Below are positions 7,126-15,841 of a stretch of DNA of 64,000 bases, one piece after another. The notes under the pieces were generated by a model. The model had not been told where the DNA came from. It worked only from the letters and a program-made list of their open reading frames with translations, and ran no database searches. The DNA is taken from contig DATNEY010000027.1 in NCBI GenBank assembly GCA_035606665.1, positions 258,706 through 322,705 of the forward strand. The letters are read 5' to 3'. A program made the translations under genes and the position numbers. The DNA comes from DASUGC01 sp035606665 (lineage in GTDB: Bacteria > Acidobacteriota > Vicinamibacteria > Vicinamibacterales > SCN-69-37). How positions within the stretch are numbered: the first letter of the stretch is position 1; every line of letters begins with the position of its first letter.

Positions 7126-8412
7126 TCATACGCCCTTCAGGATGTGCCCCAGCTTGTCCTTCTTGGTCTTGAGATAGCGGCGGGTGAACTCGGTGGCAGG
7201 GGCGACTTCGAGGGGCACCGACTCGACCACCGACAGCCCGTATCCCTCTAATCCGACGAACTTACGGGGATTGTTGGTGAGCAGCCGCATGGTCCGTACG
7301 CCCAGGTCCCTGAGGATCTGAGCCCCAATTCCGTAGTCGCGCTGGTCGGGTTTGAACCCCAGCCGCTCGTTGGCCTGCACCGTGTCGAGGCCCTGATCCT
7401 GGAGTGCGTATGCCCGAATCTTGTTGGCCAGGCCAATGCCTCGGCCCTCCTGGTGGAGGTACAGCAGGACGCCCCGTCCCTCGGCGGCGATTCTCGTCAG
7501 CGCCGCGTCGAGCTGCGGACCGCAATCGCATCGGGTCGAGTGGAACACGTCACCCGTCAGGCACTTCGAATGCACGCGAACCAGGACGTTTCTGCCATCG
7601 CCGAGATTGCCGCGCACGAGCGCCACGTGCGTCGCGCCGTCGAGAATGCTTTCGTAGGCGTACACGGTGAACGGCCCCTGGGTCGTCGGCAGCGCGGCAT
7701 TCGCGACCGGCCGCACCAGGCCTTCGGTTTGCATCCGGTAGCTGATGAGATCCGCGATCGTGATCATCAGCAGGCCGTGCTTCTTTGCGAACTTCGTCAG
7801 CTCGGGCACCCGGGCCATCGAGCCGTCTTCGTTCATGACCTCGCAGATGACACCCGCCGGAGCGAGGCCGGCGATACGCGAGAGATCGACGGCCGCCTCG
7901 GTGTGACCGGTCCTCACGAGCACACCGCCGGATCGCGCGCGTAACGGAAACACATGACCGGGCCGCGCGAGGTCTCTTGGCTTCGTTGAGGCAGCGATTG
8001 CGACCTTAATCGTCTTCGCCCGGTCGGCGGCGGAGATCCCGGTCGAGGTTCCCGACTTGGCGTCGATGGACACGCAGAAGGCGGTCTCACGCGGCGACGA
8101 GTTGTCCGACACCTCCAACGGGATCTCGAGCTCGTCGAGGCGCTCCGGCGTCATCGCAAGGCACAGCAACCCCCGGCCGTGCTTGACCATGAAGTTGACG
8201 GCCTCCGGCGTCACCTTCGACGCCGCCATCGTGAGGTCCCCCTCGTTCTCGCGGTCCTCGTCGTCGACGACGACGATCATCTGGCCTGCGCGAAGCGCCT
8301 TCAGCGCCTGGTCGATCGGCGCAAACGGCCCCTTACGACGGGCGAGTTTGAGCGGGGGCTTCTTCATAGACACCGTGTGTTTACTCATCTGTTCACCGGC
8401 CCAACGATCCAT
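7126..8412 (-). CDS. ribBA: Bifunctional DHBP synthase / GTP cyclohydrolase II
   Basis: This 428-residue riboflavin enzyme has two halves. The N-terminal half makes 3,4-dihydroxy-2-butanone 4-phosphate from ribulose 5-phosphate and has the DDEDRENEGDL motif and RTGHTEAAVDL. The C-terminal half opens GTP and has the zinc-binding Cys set in CLTGDVFHSTRCDCG plus LHQEGRGIGLANK. Both active sites look intact. Start ATG 8412 is possible; ATG 8388 (MSKHTV) would also fit. It is the last gene of the ftsY-ribD-ribE-ribBA run. No FMN riboswitch is seen because the genes are packed tightly. Confidence 0.95.
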   Translation of the reverse strand: MDRWAGEQMSKHTVSMKKPPLKLARRKGPFAPIDQALKALRAGQMIVVVDDEDRENEGDLTMAASKVTPEAVNFMVKHGRGLLCLAMTPERLDELEIPLEVSDNSSPRETAFCVSIDAKSGTSTGISAADRAKTIKVAIAASTKPRDLARPGHVFPLRARSGGVLVRTGHTEAAVDLSRIAGLAPAGVICEVMNEDGSMARVPELTKFAKKHGLLMITIADLISYRMQTEGLVRPVANAALPTTQGPFTVYAYESILDGATHVALVRGNLGDGRNVLVRVHSKCLTGDVFHSTRCDCGPQLDAALTRIAAEGRGVLLYLHQEGRGIGLANKIRAYALQDQGLDTVQANERLGFKPDQRDYGIGAQILRDLGVRTMRLLTNNPRKFVGLEGYGLSVVESVPLEVAPATEFTRRYLKTKKDKLGHILKGV

Positions 8413-8423
8413 GGATTGTTGGA

Positions 8424-9008
8424 TTACCTGTTCATCAAACGTGCCACGTATTTGCCGATCACGTCGGTCTCGACATTGACGCCGTCACCGGGCGCAAGGG
8501 ATCCGAGCGCCGTATGCGACCACGTGAACGGCACGATCTGAATTCGAACGCGCGCGCCATCGAGCGCGGCGATCGTCAGGCTGATGCCGTCGATTGCTAT
8601 CGACCCCTTCGGGATCAAGTAGCCGGCAAGTTCGCCCGGCACCTCAACATCCAGCCAGTAACAGTCTCCATCAGGCGCGATCGAGATCACGCGGCCAACG
8701 CCGTCCACGTGCCCCAACACGAAGTGTCCGCCGAGCCGGCCCTCGTGCTTGAGCGGCCGCTCGAGGTTCACCCGAGTGCCGGACACGGCGCGGCCCAGTG
8801 TCGTCACGCGCAGTGTCTCAGGCGACACTGTCGCCGAGAATCCTGACGGCGTCCTGGCGGTCACAGTCAGACAAACGCCATTGACGGCGATGCTATCGCC
8901 GTCGGCGAGCTCGGCCGCGAGGTTGGTCGCTACCTGCACCCGGCTGCCCGTCGCCTCCGCCTTCACGGCATCGACAACGCCGGTGGCTTCAATCAGTCCC
9001 GTGAACAT
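8424..9008 (-). CDS. ribE: Riboflavin synthase alpha chain
   Basis: This 194-residue enzyme dismutates two molecules of 6,7-dimethyl-8-ribityllumazine to riboflavin. It starts with the diagnostic MFTGLIEATG and has two lumazine-binding repeats, with NGVCLTV in the first and IDGISLTI in the second. The true start is ATG 9008, overlapping ribD by 20 bp. It is slightly shorter than the usual 200-215 residues but complete. The lumazine synthase partner is not in this window. Confidence 0.95.
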   Translation of the reverse strand: MFTGLIEATGVVDAVKAEATGSRVQVATNLAAELADGDSIAVNGVCLTVTARTPSGFSATVSPETLRVTTLGRAVSGTRVNLERPLKHEGRLGGHFVLGHVDGVGRVISIAPDGDCYWLDVEVPGELAGYLIPKGSIAIDGISLTIAALDGARVRIQIVPFTWSHTALGSLAPGDGVNVETDVIGKYVARLMNR

Positions 9009-10074
9009 CCCACTCCACCAGCACGTCGTCTCCGAGCGCCTTCGTCCGCGCAGCCTCGCGCAGGCCGCCGTCGCCGAAACCCTCCGCCGCCCACACGCCC
9101 GTCCCGAGAACGCGCGGCGTCGCAACGCGTTGAACACGATCGACCAGCTTCGCTGTGAAGAACGCTTCGTGAAGCTGTGGACCGCCCTCCACCAGGAGCG
9201 AAGTGACGTCCTTCCCCGCAAGCCAGCGGAGCACCTCGTTCACGTCGCGCCGCTCGAAGGTCGCGATCTCGATGCCCCTGCGGGCGAGGGTTTCCACCCG
9301 TTCGGGCTGCTGGTCCGCCGCGGCCCGGCTCACCGCCATTATGACCGGCCCGTCCGACAGCGTCGAGAAAACGCGGGCTTCCGGCCTCACGCGCAGTCTC
9401 CAGTCGAACACGACGCGCACAAACGGCCGGCCGCGCCAGACATGCCGGGCTGTCAGCCAGGGATCGTCCGACAGCACCGTACCGGCACCCACCGCGATGG
9501 CATCGACTTCAGCACGCTGCCGGTGCAGGTACCGATCGGCGGCCGCGCCGGTCAGCCGAGTGCGCGGTCCAGCGCGGCCCACAAAGCCATCCGCGGAAAC
9601 CGCGGCCTTCGCGATCACAAACGGCCGATGCCGCGTGACCCATGTCACGAACGGCGCGACGAGCGATCGTGCCGCGCGCTCGTGAACGCCGACGCCGACT
9701 TCAATCTGCCGCTCGGCCAGGTACTTGAAGCCGGCGCCACTCACTCGCGGATTGGGATCGGTCATTGCCGCGACGACGCGGCTGATGCCGGCGGGTACGA
9801 TCCGCTCGACGCAGGGTCCGGTCTTTCCAGTGTGGGAGCACGGCTCGAGCGTGCAGTACAGCGACGCACCTCGGGCACGATCTCCCGCGGCCTCGAGCGC
9901 GACGACTTCGGCGTGAGGTCCGCCCGCGCGCAGATGCGCGCCCTGACCGACAACGACGCCGTCCGCAACAATAACGGCACCGACCATCGGATTGGGCGAG
10001 GTCGTGCCGCGCCCCCGTTCCGCGAGCAGCAGGGCGCGCTCCATGAAGAGCGCGTCCTGCGACCTGTCTACCAT
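8989..10074 (-). CDS. ribD: Bifunctional pyrimidine deaminase / reductase RibD
   Basis: This 361-residue enzyme carries out the second and third riboflavin steps. The N-terminal deaminase has the zinc ligands in PHAEVVAL and CTLEPCSHTGKTGPC. The C-terminal half is a dihydrofolate-reductase-like reductase (AKAAVSADGFVGR, LLVEGGPQLHEAF). It overlaps the stop of ftsY by 7 bp and ribE by 20 bp, so all are probably translated from one mRNA. Confidence 0.95.
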   Translation of the reverse strand: MVDRSQDALFMERALLLAERGRGTTSPNPMVGAVIVADGVVVGQGAHLRAGGPHAEVVALEAAGDRARGASLYCTLEPCSHTGKTGPCVERIVPAGISRVVAAMTDPNPRVSGAGFKYLAERQIEVGVGVHERAARSLVAPFVTWVTRHRPFVIAKAAVSADGFVGRAGPRTRLTGAAADRYLHRQRAEVDAIAVGAGTVLSDDPWLTARHVWRGRPFVRVVFDWRLRVRPEARVFSTLSDGPVIMAVSRAAADQQPERVETLARRGIEIATFERRDVNEVLRWLAGKDVTSLLVEGGPQLHEAFFTAKLVDRVQRVATPRVLGTGVWAAEGFGDGGLREAARTKALGDDVLVEWDVHGTD

Positions 10075-11003
10075 TTGTCCAGGAACAACGCGTCCACGTA
10101 CGTGGCTGCGTCAAACGGCACGAGATCCTCGAGTCCCTCGCCGACGCCGACGTAGCGAATAGGAAGCTTGAGGTCGTGCGCGATCGCGAGCGCGACGCCG
10201 CCTTTGGCAGTTCCGTCGAGTTTCGTCAGGACGATCCCGTTGGCGCCGCTGGCAGCCATGAACTCCCGGGCCTGGACCAGTCCGTTCTGGCCGACCGTCG
10301 CATCGAGCACGAGCAGTACCTCGTGAGGAGCGCCGGCGATTTCCCGGCCGACGACGCGACGAATCTTGTCGAGCTCGGCCATCAGATTGGCGCGCGTGTG
10401 CAGGCGGCCCGCGGTGTCGACGATGAGGATCTCGCGGCCGCGCGCCTTGGCCGCGGTCGCGGCGTCGAATGTGACGGCCGCCGGATCCGCGCCCGACTGC
10501 GCGCGAATCAGGTCGACACCGGCCCGCCCGGCCCAGACGGAGAGCTGTTCGACAGCGGCCGCGCGGAACGTGTCCGCCGCGCAGACCATGACCGAGTGTC
10601 CCTGCGTCCGAAACAGATTCGCCAGCTTGCCGACAGTCGTCGTCTTGCCGGTGCCGTTGACGCCGACAATCAGCATGACGTGCGGATGCGTGACGATCGG
10701 TGGTACCGCCTTCACGTCCTGCAGGATGCCAAGCATGATGCGCCGGACGCGCTCCCCGACGGAGCCCCCGCGCGCGGCTCGAACCGCCTCGATGATTTTC
10801 GTGGTCGCGGCAACGCCGACGTCGGCGGAAATGAGCGCGTCCTCGACGGCTTCGATGGTGTCGATCGTGACAGCACGGCTCGTCCCGGCGCCGGTTGACG
10901 GCGCGGGCGCCACCTCGCCGCCCGTGGCCTCGGCGAGACGCTCCCTGATCTGCTGGGCGGTCTTGGCGAGTCCCGAACGAATGCGATCGAAGAACGAAGC
11001 CAT
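10068..11003 (-). CDS. ftsY: SRP receptor FtsY
   Basis: This 311-residue GTPase receives Ffh-ribosome complexes at the inner membrane. The NG domain is complete: GVNGTGKTTTVGKLA, DTAGRLHTRANLM and TKLDGTAKGG. The long acidic A domain of enterobacterial FtsY is absent, and the N-terminus MASFFDRIRSGLAKT is a short amphipathic helix likely used for lipid contact. It starts 3 bp after gpsA and overlaps ribD. Confidence 0.96.
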   Translation of the reverse strand: MASFFDRIRSGLAKTAQQIRERLAEATGGEVAPAPSTGAGTSRAVTIDTIEAVEDALISADVGVAATTKIIEAVRAARGGSVGERVRRIMLGILQDVKAVPPIVTHPHVMLIVGVNGTGKTTTVGKLANLFRTQGHSVMVCAADTFRAAAVEQLSVWAGRAGVDLIRAQSGADPAAVTFDAATAAKARGREILIVDTAGRLHTRANLMAELDKIRRVVGREIAGAPHEVLLVLDATVGQNGLVQAREFMAASGANGIVLTKLDGTAKGGVALAIAHDLKLPIRYVGVGEGLEDLVPFDAATYVDALFLDKW

Positions 11004-11006
11004 GTG

Positions 11007-12032
11007 TTATTGATTTGCGGCGTCATGCTCGACGCGTTGCGGCCGAAGCATCAGATTGCCGACGGCGCCGGCCGGCGTGGAGCGGCCGGCGAGCACCTCC
11101 GCCATCTGGGCCGCGATCGGCAGCTCGACGCCGTACCGCTCTCCCAGTGCAAGTGCCGCCGACGTGGTCCGCACGCCCTCGGCGACCATGCGCATGCCGG
11201 CGAGGATCTCGTCGAGCGAGCGGCCGCGCCCGAGTTCGATACCGACGTGGCGGTTTCTGCTGAGCGCGCCCGTGCAGGTAAGCACCAGGTCGCCCAGTCC
11301 GCTCAGGCCGGACAGTGATTCGCGACGCCCACCCATCGCGCAGGCGAGCCTCGAGATCTCGGCCAGGCCGCGCGTGATCAGGGCGGACATCGCGTTGTGC
11401 CCAAGATTCATCGACTCGGTGACTCCGGCGGCAATCGCGATGATGTTCTTCAACGCGGCGCCGATCTCGACGCCGACAACGTCATCCGTGGCGTACAGCC
11501 GGAAAGCGGGGCCGCGAAACTCGTCCTGCACGGCTTTCACCGCCAATGGATCCGTGGACGCCGCGACCAGCGCGGTCGGAAGGTGCCTCGCCACTTCAGC
11601 CGCGAAACTCGGACCGGACAACGCGACGACGGCATGACGCCCGCCCGTCTCGTCCCGAACGACTTCGGACATTCGCTGGAGCGTGCCTTCTTCAATTCCC
11701 TTCGTCGCACTCACCAGCACGGCGCCCCTAGGGATCGCGGGCGCGGCTGCGTTCACCGCCGCTCGGAGACCGTGCGAGGGGATCGCAATGATGACGTGAC
11801 GGGCGCCAGCCAGCGCCTCGTCGAGCGCAGACACCGGTTTCAATTGAGGTGGAAATGTGATGTCGGGCAGGTACGTCGGATTCGCGCGGCGGTGGCGCAT
11901 CTCCTCGACGAGCGCGCCGTCGCGCCCCCAGAGCGTGACCGCGTGCCCGGCGCTCGCAAGATGGATCGCCAGCGCCGTACCCCAGCTTCCCGCGCCAAGT
12001 ACTGCCGCCTGGTGTCCCGTGTCCGAACGCAT
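11007..12032 (-). CDS. gpsA: NAD(P)-dependent glycerol-3-phosphate dehydrogenase
   Basis: This 341-residue enzyme reduces dihydroxyacetone phosphate to sn-glycerol 3-phosphate for phospholipid synthesis. The Rossmann motif GAGSWGTALAIHLA is at about residues 14-27. The central SATKGIEEGTLQRMS and the C-terminal substrate domain with GLAEISRLACAMGG are present. It sits between cinA and ftsY. Together with pgpA in the same chain it forms a small phospholipid group. Confidence 0.95.
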   Translation of the reverse strand: MRSDTGHQAAVLGAGSWGTALAIHLASAGHAVTLWGRDGALVEEMRHRRANPTYLPDITFPPQLKPVSALDEALAGARHVIIAIPSHGLRAAVNAAAPAIPRGAVLVSATKGIEEGTLQRMSEVVRDETGGRHAVVALSGPSFAAEVARHLPTALVAASTDPLAVKAVQDEFRGPAFRLYATDDVVGVEIGAALKNIIAIAAGVTESMNLGHNAMSALITRGLAEISRLACAMGGRRESLSGLSGLGDLVLTCTGALSRNRHVGIELGRGRSLDEILAGMRMVAEGVRTTSAALALGERYGVELPIAAQMAEVLAGRSTPAGAVGNLMLRPQRVEHDAANQ

Positions 12033-12055
12033 CCGGACAATTCTACCGTTTCGGG

Positions 12056-13327
12056 TCAGTCGCGTCCGGGCAGAGCGAGCAGCGCGCGCCTGAGCAACTC
12101 GAGCGCGGCGATGACCGACTGCTGCCGCACCATCGCGCGATCGCCGACGAAACGATACGTGCGCACGCGCGCGGGCCCAGCGGCGACGGCAACGACGACC
12201 GTCCCGACCGGCTTCTCCGCCGATCCGCCATCGGGCCCGGCGATACCAGTGATTGCGACGCCCGCATTCGAGCCGAGACGATCGCGCACGCCGTCCGCCA
12301 TCGCAACGGCGACGGGCTCACTCACCGCGCCGTGTTTCTCGATGAGGTCGGCCGCGACGCCAAGTTGGTGGATCTTCACGTCGTTTGCGTACGCAATCAC
12401 GCCGCCGGCGAACCATTGAGAGCTCCCGGCAACGTCCGTCAGTCTCGCGCCCAGCATGCCACCCGTGCACGACTCCGCGACGCTGACCTTCCAATTGCGC
12501 GCCGCAAGCTCCTGCCCGACTACCTGTTCGAGGGTTCGTCCGTCCGTGCTGAACGCTGCCGGCGCCAACGCCGCGGCGAGAGATGAGACGCCCGCGTCGA
12601 GGGCGCGATTCATCTCTGATTCGGCCGTTCCGCGCGCGGACAAGTGCAGCTCGATCAGTCCCGGCGACGCGAGAATCGTCGTCTCGATCGGCACATCGCC
12701 ACTGGCGAGAGCTGAGTAGATCGGATGCGCGATCTCTTCGACGTGCGATTCCGGACGGCCGGCAATCCGGATGACGCGCCGCAACACGCGCCGGCCGCGG
12801 GACAACTCGGCCAGCTGGGGTAACACGCCGGTGTCGAACATCGGTTGCATTTCCCGGGGAGGTCCGGGCAGCAGGACCAGAATCGAGCCGCCATTCTCGA
12901 TCCACAAGCCAGGCGCGGTGCCGTTCGGATTGGGCAGAACCCGCGCGCCCTCGGGAACGCCGGCCTGCCGCCGGTTGCCGTCGGGCATGTGCAGGCCCCG
13001 GCGCTCGAATCGATGCCTGATCGTCTCCAGTATCCTCGCGTCCTCGACCAGCTTCAGACCGAGCACACTGGCAACGACTTCCCTCGTCAGGTCATCAGCG
13101 GTGGGACCGAGACCACCGGTCGTGATGACCAGATCGGCTTCGGCCGTCGCGTGGCGGATCGCGGCGGCGAGTGTTCCTTCGCTGTCGCCAACGACCGACT
13201 TCGCGACGACGTCGATGCCGACGTCATTCAGCCTGCCGGTGAGATAGAGCGAGTTCGTGTCGACCCGGTGCTGCGTCAGCAGCTCGCTGCCGACTGCGAG
13301 TATCGCCGCCGTCCGGACGGCCGCCAT
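12056..13327 (-). CDS. cinA: CinA-like nicotinamide-nucleotide amidase
   Basis: This 423-residue two-domain protein has an N-terminal MoCF/COG1058 domain (AILAVGSELL, TGGLGPTADD) linked to ADP-ribose pyrophosphatase activity in some species. The C-terminal CinA domain carries the amidase motif AESCTGGMLGARLTDVAGSS and GIAGPDGG. The enzyme deamidates NMN in the pyridine nucleotide cycle. Its ATG shares one base with the pgpA stop. Position beside pgpA is common in bacteria. Confidence 0.93.
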   Translation of the reverse strand: MAAVRTAAILAVGSELLTQHRVDTNSLYLTGRLNDVGIDVVAKSVVGDSEGTLAAAIRHATAEADLVITTGGLGPTADDLTREVVASVLGLKLVEDARILETIRHRFERRGLHMPDGNRRQAGVPEGARVLPNPNGTAPGLWIENGGSILVLLPGPPREMQPMFDTGVLPQLAELSRGRRVLRRVIRIAGRPESHVEEIAHPIYSALASGDVPIETTILASPGLIELHLSARGTAESEMNRALDAGVSSLAAALAPAAFSTDGRTLEQVVGQELAARNWKVSVAESCTGGMLGARLTDVAGSSQWFAGGVIAYANDVKIHQLGVAADLIEKHGAVSEPVAVAMADGVRDRLGSNAGVAITGIAGPDGGSAEKPVGTVVVAVAAGPARVRTYRFVGDRAMVRQQSVIAALELLRRALLALPGRD

Positions 13328-13785
13328 CAGAAGTACCAGGGGAAGAAGTAGATGATCCCGCGGAGCAGTGCCTGCCCGTACAGCGCCGCCATCAAGTCAT
13401 CTGCCATGATGCCGCGCCCGCCGTGCAGCCGCTCGAGCTGATTGGCAGGCCAGGGCTTGATGATATCGAGCGCACGGAAGATCAGGAAACCGAGCAGCAG
13501 AGTTGTCCAGGACAGGCCGAGTCCGACCAGCGTCACTACCTGACCCACCACCTCGTCGACGACTACCTGCGACGGATCGGAACGATCGAAGTGGTGGGCA
13601 GCGACCGACGATGCCCAGATCCCAACGGCCGCCATAACGACGGACACCGCAATCTGGGCCTCGAGAGACAGGCGGCCAATCAGGAGAAAGAGCGCGACGC
13701 CGACAGCGGAGCCGAACGTGCCGGGCGCAACGGGCGCGTAGCCGGCGGGACCGCTCGTCGCGATCCAGACCGCGAGTCCGTTCAT
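13327..13785 (-). CDS. pgpA: Phosphatidylglycerophosphatase A
   Basis: This 152-residue inner-membrane enzyme dephosphorylates phosphatidylglycerophosphate to phosphatidylglycerol. The family motifs GPAGYAPVAPGTFGSAVG near the N-terminus, DEVVGQVVTL in the middle and RALDIIKPWPANQLERLHGG near the end are visible, with about four hydrophobic segments. It overlaps the RDD gene by 4 bp. Confidence 0.92.
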   Translation of the reverse strand: MNGLAVWIATSGPAGYAPVAPGTFGSAVGVALFLLIGRLSLEAQIAVSVVMAAVGIWASSVAAHHFDRSDPSQVVVDEVVGQVVTLVGLGLSWTTLLLGFLIFRALDIIKPWPANQLERLHGGRGIMADDLMAALYGQALLRGIIYFFPWYF

Positions 13786-14951
13786 GCGCGGACGACGCGC
13801 GTGTGTGCCAGACGATCGTGCAGCGCCGGCCCGCGTCCGATCAGCGCCGGAAGCCAGCCGAGGCCGAGCGCGATGACCGAGAGCGGCGCGAGCACCGCGC
13901 GGCTTGCCGCCTGGCCGAGCGTCACACGATCATCGCCGGATGACTCGTCACCAACGACGCGGATCCCCACCAGCATCTTGCCGACCGTCTGTCCGCCCGC
14001 AGCCGTGAACATCAGGAGATAGGCCACGCCGACGCCGGCGAGAAAGACCCCCATCGGCAGAAGGGACGCGAGGCCGAGTGCCGACGGGGACACGCCGGCG
14101 ACCCTCAAGGTGGCCCACAAGACGAACGCACCGACGCCGCCGAGCAGGAGGCCATCGAACGCGGCCGCGCCAGCACGTTGGGAGGCGGTGACCTCGCCCG
14201 TCGCTTCCTCAAGCTCAAAGGCTGATCCGTCGTCACTCACTCGCGGAGTGCGCACCGTATGAACTGAAGGGCGCCGGCCTGGACGAAACGCCTCTTCTCG
14301 TTCGAGACGCTGAAGATCCTCGAGCAGATCGTTGTCGAGCGGCCCAGGACGGCGCTGGGGAACCGCTGTGCGTGGCGCCTCTGCAAACGGCCGCCTTACT
14401 GAAAGAGGACGCGTTGTCGCCGGCACGTGGACGACGGGGGCAGGCTCGGGCTCTCTGGCCTCTTCGGCGGGATCGAGTTCGGCGCGTTCGACCTCTTCGC
14501 TCTCGTCAGGGTCGTCGACGCCCACGAGCCGGTCCTCAACGAGACCGGCGAAGGCGCCCATTTCCTGGGGCCCCATCGTCTTCACGAAGAGCGGTAACTC
14601 GGTGGTTGGCTGAACACTGCGGGCCGGCGTCCGCCGCACGGGAGCGGAGACCGGCTCCTCCGCCACGCCAACCAGCGCGAGCGCCGGCTCTGGCTGGATC
14701 GGCTCAGGCTCACGGACAACAGAATTGGACACGGATCGCACCAGTTCCAGCGTCACCGACTTTCCAGACGAGGCCTCGACCGCACGCAGCGGTAGATCCG
14801 GTGTCGCGGCCGGAATCGCCGCGGCGGGCGCCATCTTCAGATCAAGCTCGCCGGCTTCGTCGTCAGGTGTTTCGACGTCAAGGTCATACCCGCAATTGCG
14901 GCAGCGCGGGTCGGGATCGAAGCTGAGGTAGTGGCACTTTGGGCATCTCAT
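13782..14951 (-). CDS. RDD-family membrane protein with N-terminal zinc ribbon
   Basis: This is a 389-residue protein. The N-terminus carries a zinc ribbon (CPKCHYLSFDPDPRCRNCG, two CxxC pairs). A long acidic, proline-rich linker fills about residues 20-225. The C-terminus is an RDD domain with three hydrophobic segments, starting ASQRAGAAAFDGLLLGG and containing GGQTVGKMLVGIRVVGD. RDD proteins are often transporter-like, but their substrates are mostly unknown. A zinc ribbon at the front of an RDD protein suggests a regulatory cytoplasmic head. It overlaps both neighbours by 4 bp, so it belongs to the long minus-strand operon. Confidence 0.75.
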   Translation of the reverse strand: MRCPKCHYLSFDPDPRCRNCGYDLDVETPDDEAGELDLKMAPAAAIPAATPDLPLRAVEASSGKSVTLELVRSVSNSVVREPEPIQPEPALALVGVAEEPVSAPVRRTPARSVQPTTELPLFVKTMGPQEMGAFAGLVEDRLVGVDDPDESEEVERAELDPAEEAREPEPAPVVHVPATTRPLSVRRPFAEAPRTAVPQRRPGPLDNDLLEDLQRLEREEAFRPGRRPSVHTVRTPRVSDDGSAFELEEATGEVTASQRAGAAAFDGLLLGGVGAFVLWATLRVAGVSPSALGLASLLPMGVFLAGVGVAYLLMFTAAGGQTVGKMLVGIRVVGDESSGDDRVTLGQAASRAVLAPLSVIALGLGWLPALIGRGPALHDRLAHTRVVRA

Positions 14952-15736
14952 CGCCGGACGGCCTCCGAGGGAGCGCTCCCCGTTGACGAACGCACGCTGG
15001 CCAGCAACAGCTGCTGGATTTCAACGCGAAGTGAGTCGGCTTCGACGCGCTCGGGACTACCCGGCGCAACTCCATCGAGTTTTTGAAGAGCTTCGGCCAG
15101 CCGGCCGCGGGAGAAGAGGGAGCGCGCGCGAACCAGCGCGACCTCCGAGGCGGACGGTGTCGCCGGCCGCGTGCCAACCGAACGGACCACCGGCGGCAGG
15201 GATGGACTGGGGTCGGCGTCGAGCAACGCGAGGCCGCCGAGCAGAAGGGCCAGGGCGCCCACGGCCACAACGGCAATCATCAGCGGCGGCGTTGGACGCC
15301 ACCTCCACCCAGGTACGGCAGTCGCGATCGACGGCGCCGGCAGCGGTGTCGCAAGCACCTGCGCCCGCTCGCGGCGTTCGAGCTGCGCCCTGAGCGCCGC
15401 GCTCTGGACGTCGTCGCCGCTTGCGGCCACGGCTTCAGCGAGCAGTTCCCGGGCCGCATCCGTGCGGCCCTGGTCGATCAGGTCGCGGCTGGTCTGGAGG
15501 AGTTCCTCGGATCGGCGCTGCGTTTCGGCAAGCGCCGTGCGTGCACGGTCGATATAGGCCCGTGCGCGTGGATGGTTGCGGTCGACGAAGAGCACTCGCG
15601 TCCAGAGGTGGATGGCGTCCTCGTACCGATTGTTGAAGTACCGGTCGAGGCCCTCTTCGAGCAACGCGTCAATCTGACTGTCGCGTGTGGCAGCGTCGTC
15701 TGCTCGCTCGGCCGAGAGGCGCTTGGAATCTGGCAT
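14948..15736 (-). CDS. TPR-like protein with one transmembrane helix
   Basis: This is a 262-residue protein. The N-terminal half contains a tetratricopeptide-like unit (ALLEEGLDRYFNNRYEDAIH) and a helical hairpin. One membrane helix lies at about residues 158-178. A second TPR-like hairpin (ARSLFSRGRLAEALQKLDGV) lies near the C-terminus. It is probably an inner-membrane scaffold; the partner is unknown. The start is ATG 15736; a longer frame upstream would run antisense through ftcD and is not real. It is the first gene of the nine-gene chain and sits just behind a promoter-like sequence. Confidence 0.7.
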   Translation of the reverse strand: MPDSKRLSAERADDAATRDSQIDALLEEGLDRYFNNRYEDAIHLWTRVLFVDRNHPRARAYIDRARTALAETQRRSEELLQTSRDLIDQGRTDAARELLAEAVAASGDDVQSAALRAQLERRERAQVLATPLPAPSIATAVPGWRWRPTPPLMIAVVAVGALALLLGGLALLDADPSPSLPPVVRSVGTRPATPSASEVALVRARSLFSRGRLAEALQKLDGVAPGSPERVEADSLRVEIQQLLLASVRSSTGSAPSEAVRR

Positions 15737-15756
15737 GTCGTTCTTTGGCCTCGCGC

Positions 15757-15785
15757 AGTATAGCGAGGGAGATCCAAGAGTACAA
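15757..15785 (-). promoter_or_regulatory. Putative sigma-70 promoter of the TPR-to-ribBA gene chain
   Basis: On the minus strand a TTGTAC -35-like hexamer (15785-15780) is separated by 17 bp from a TATACT -10 hexamer (15762-15757). The predicted transcript starts roughly 15 bp before the ATG at 15736. The -10 matches five of six consensus bases; the -35 is weak. Confidence 0.5.
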
Positions 15786-15841
15786 GGCCCTCCCCCTTTG
15801 CCCTTTGACCTCTGCCCTAACGCGTGTCGTAATACTGCCCC

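Noticed and set aside
7126..10074. FMN riboswitch for the rib genes
   Set aside because: Overlapping genes leave no leader, and no FMN-box sequence is seen.
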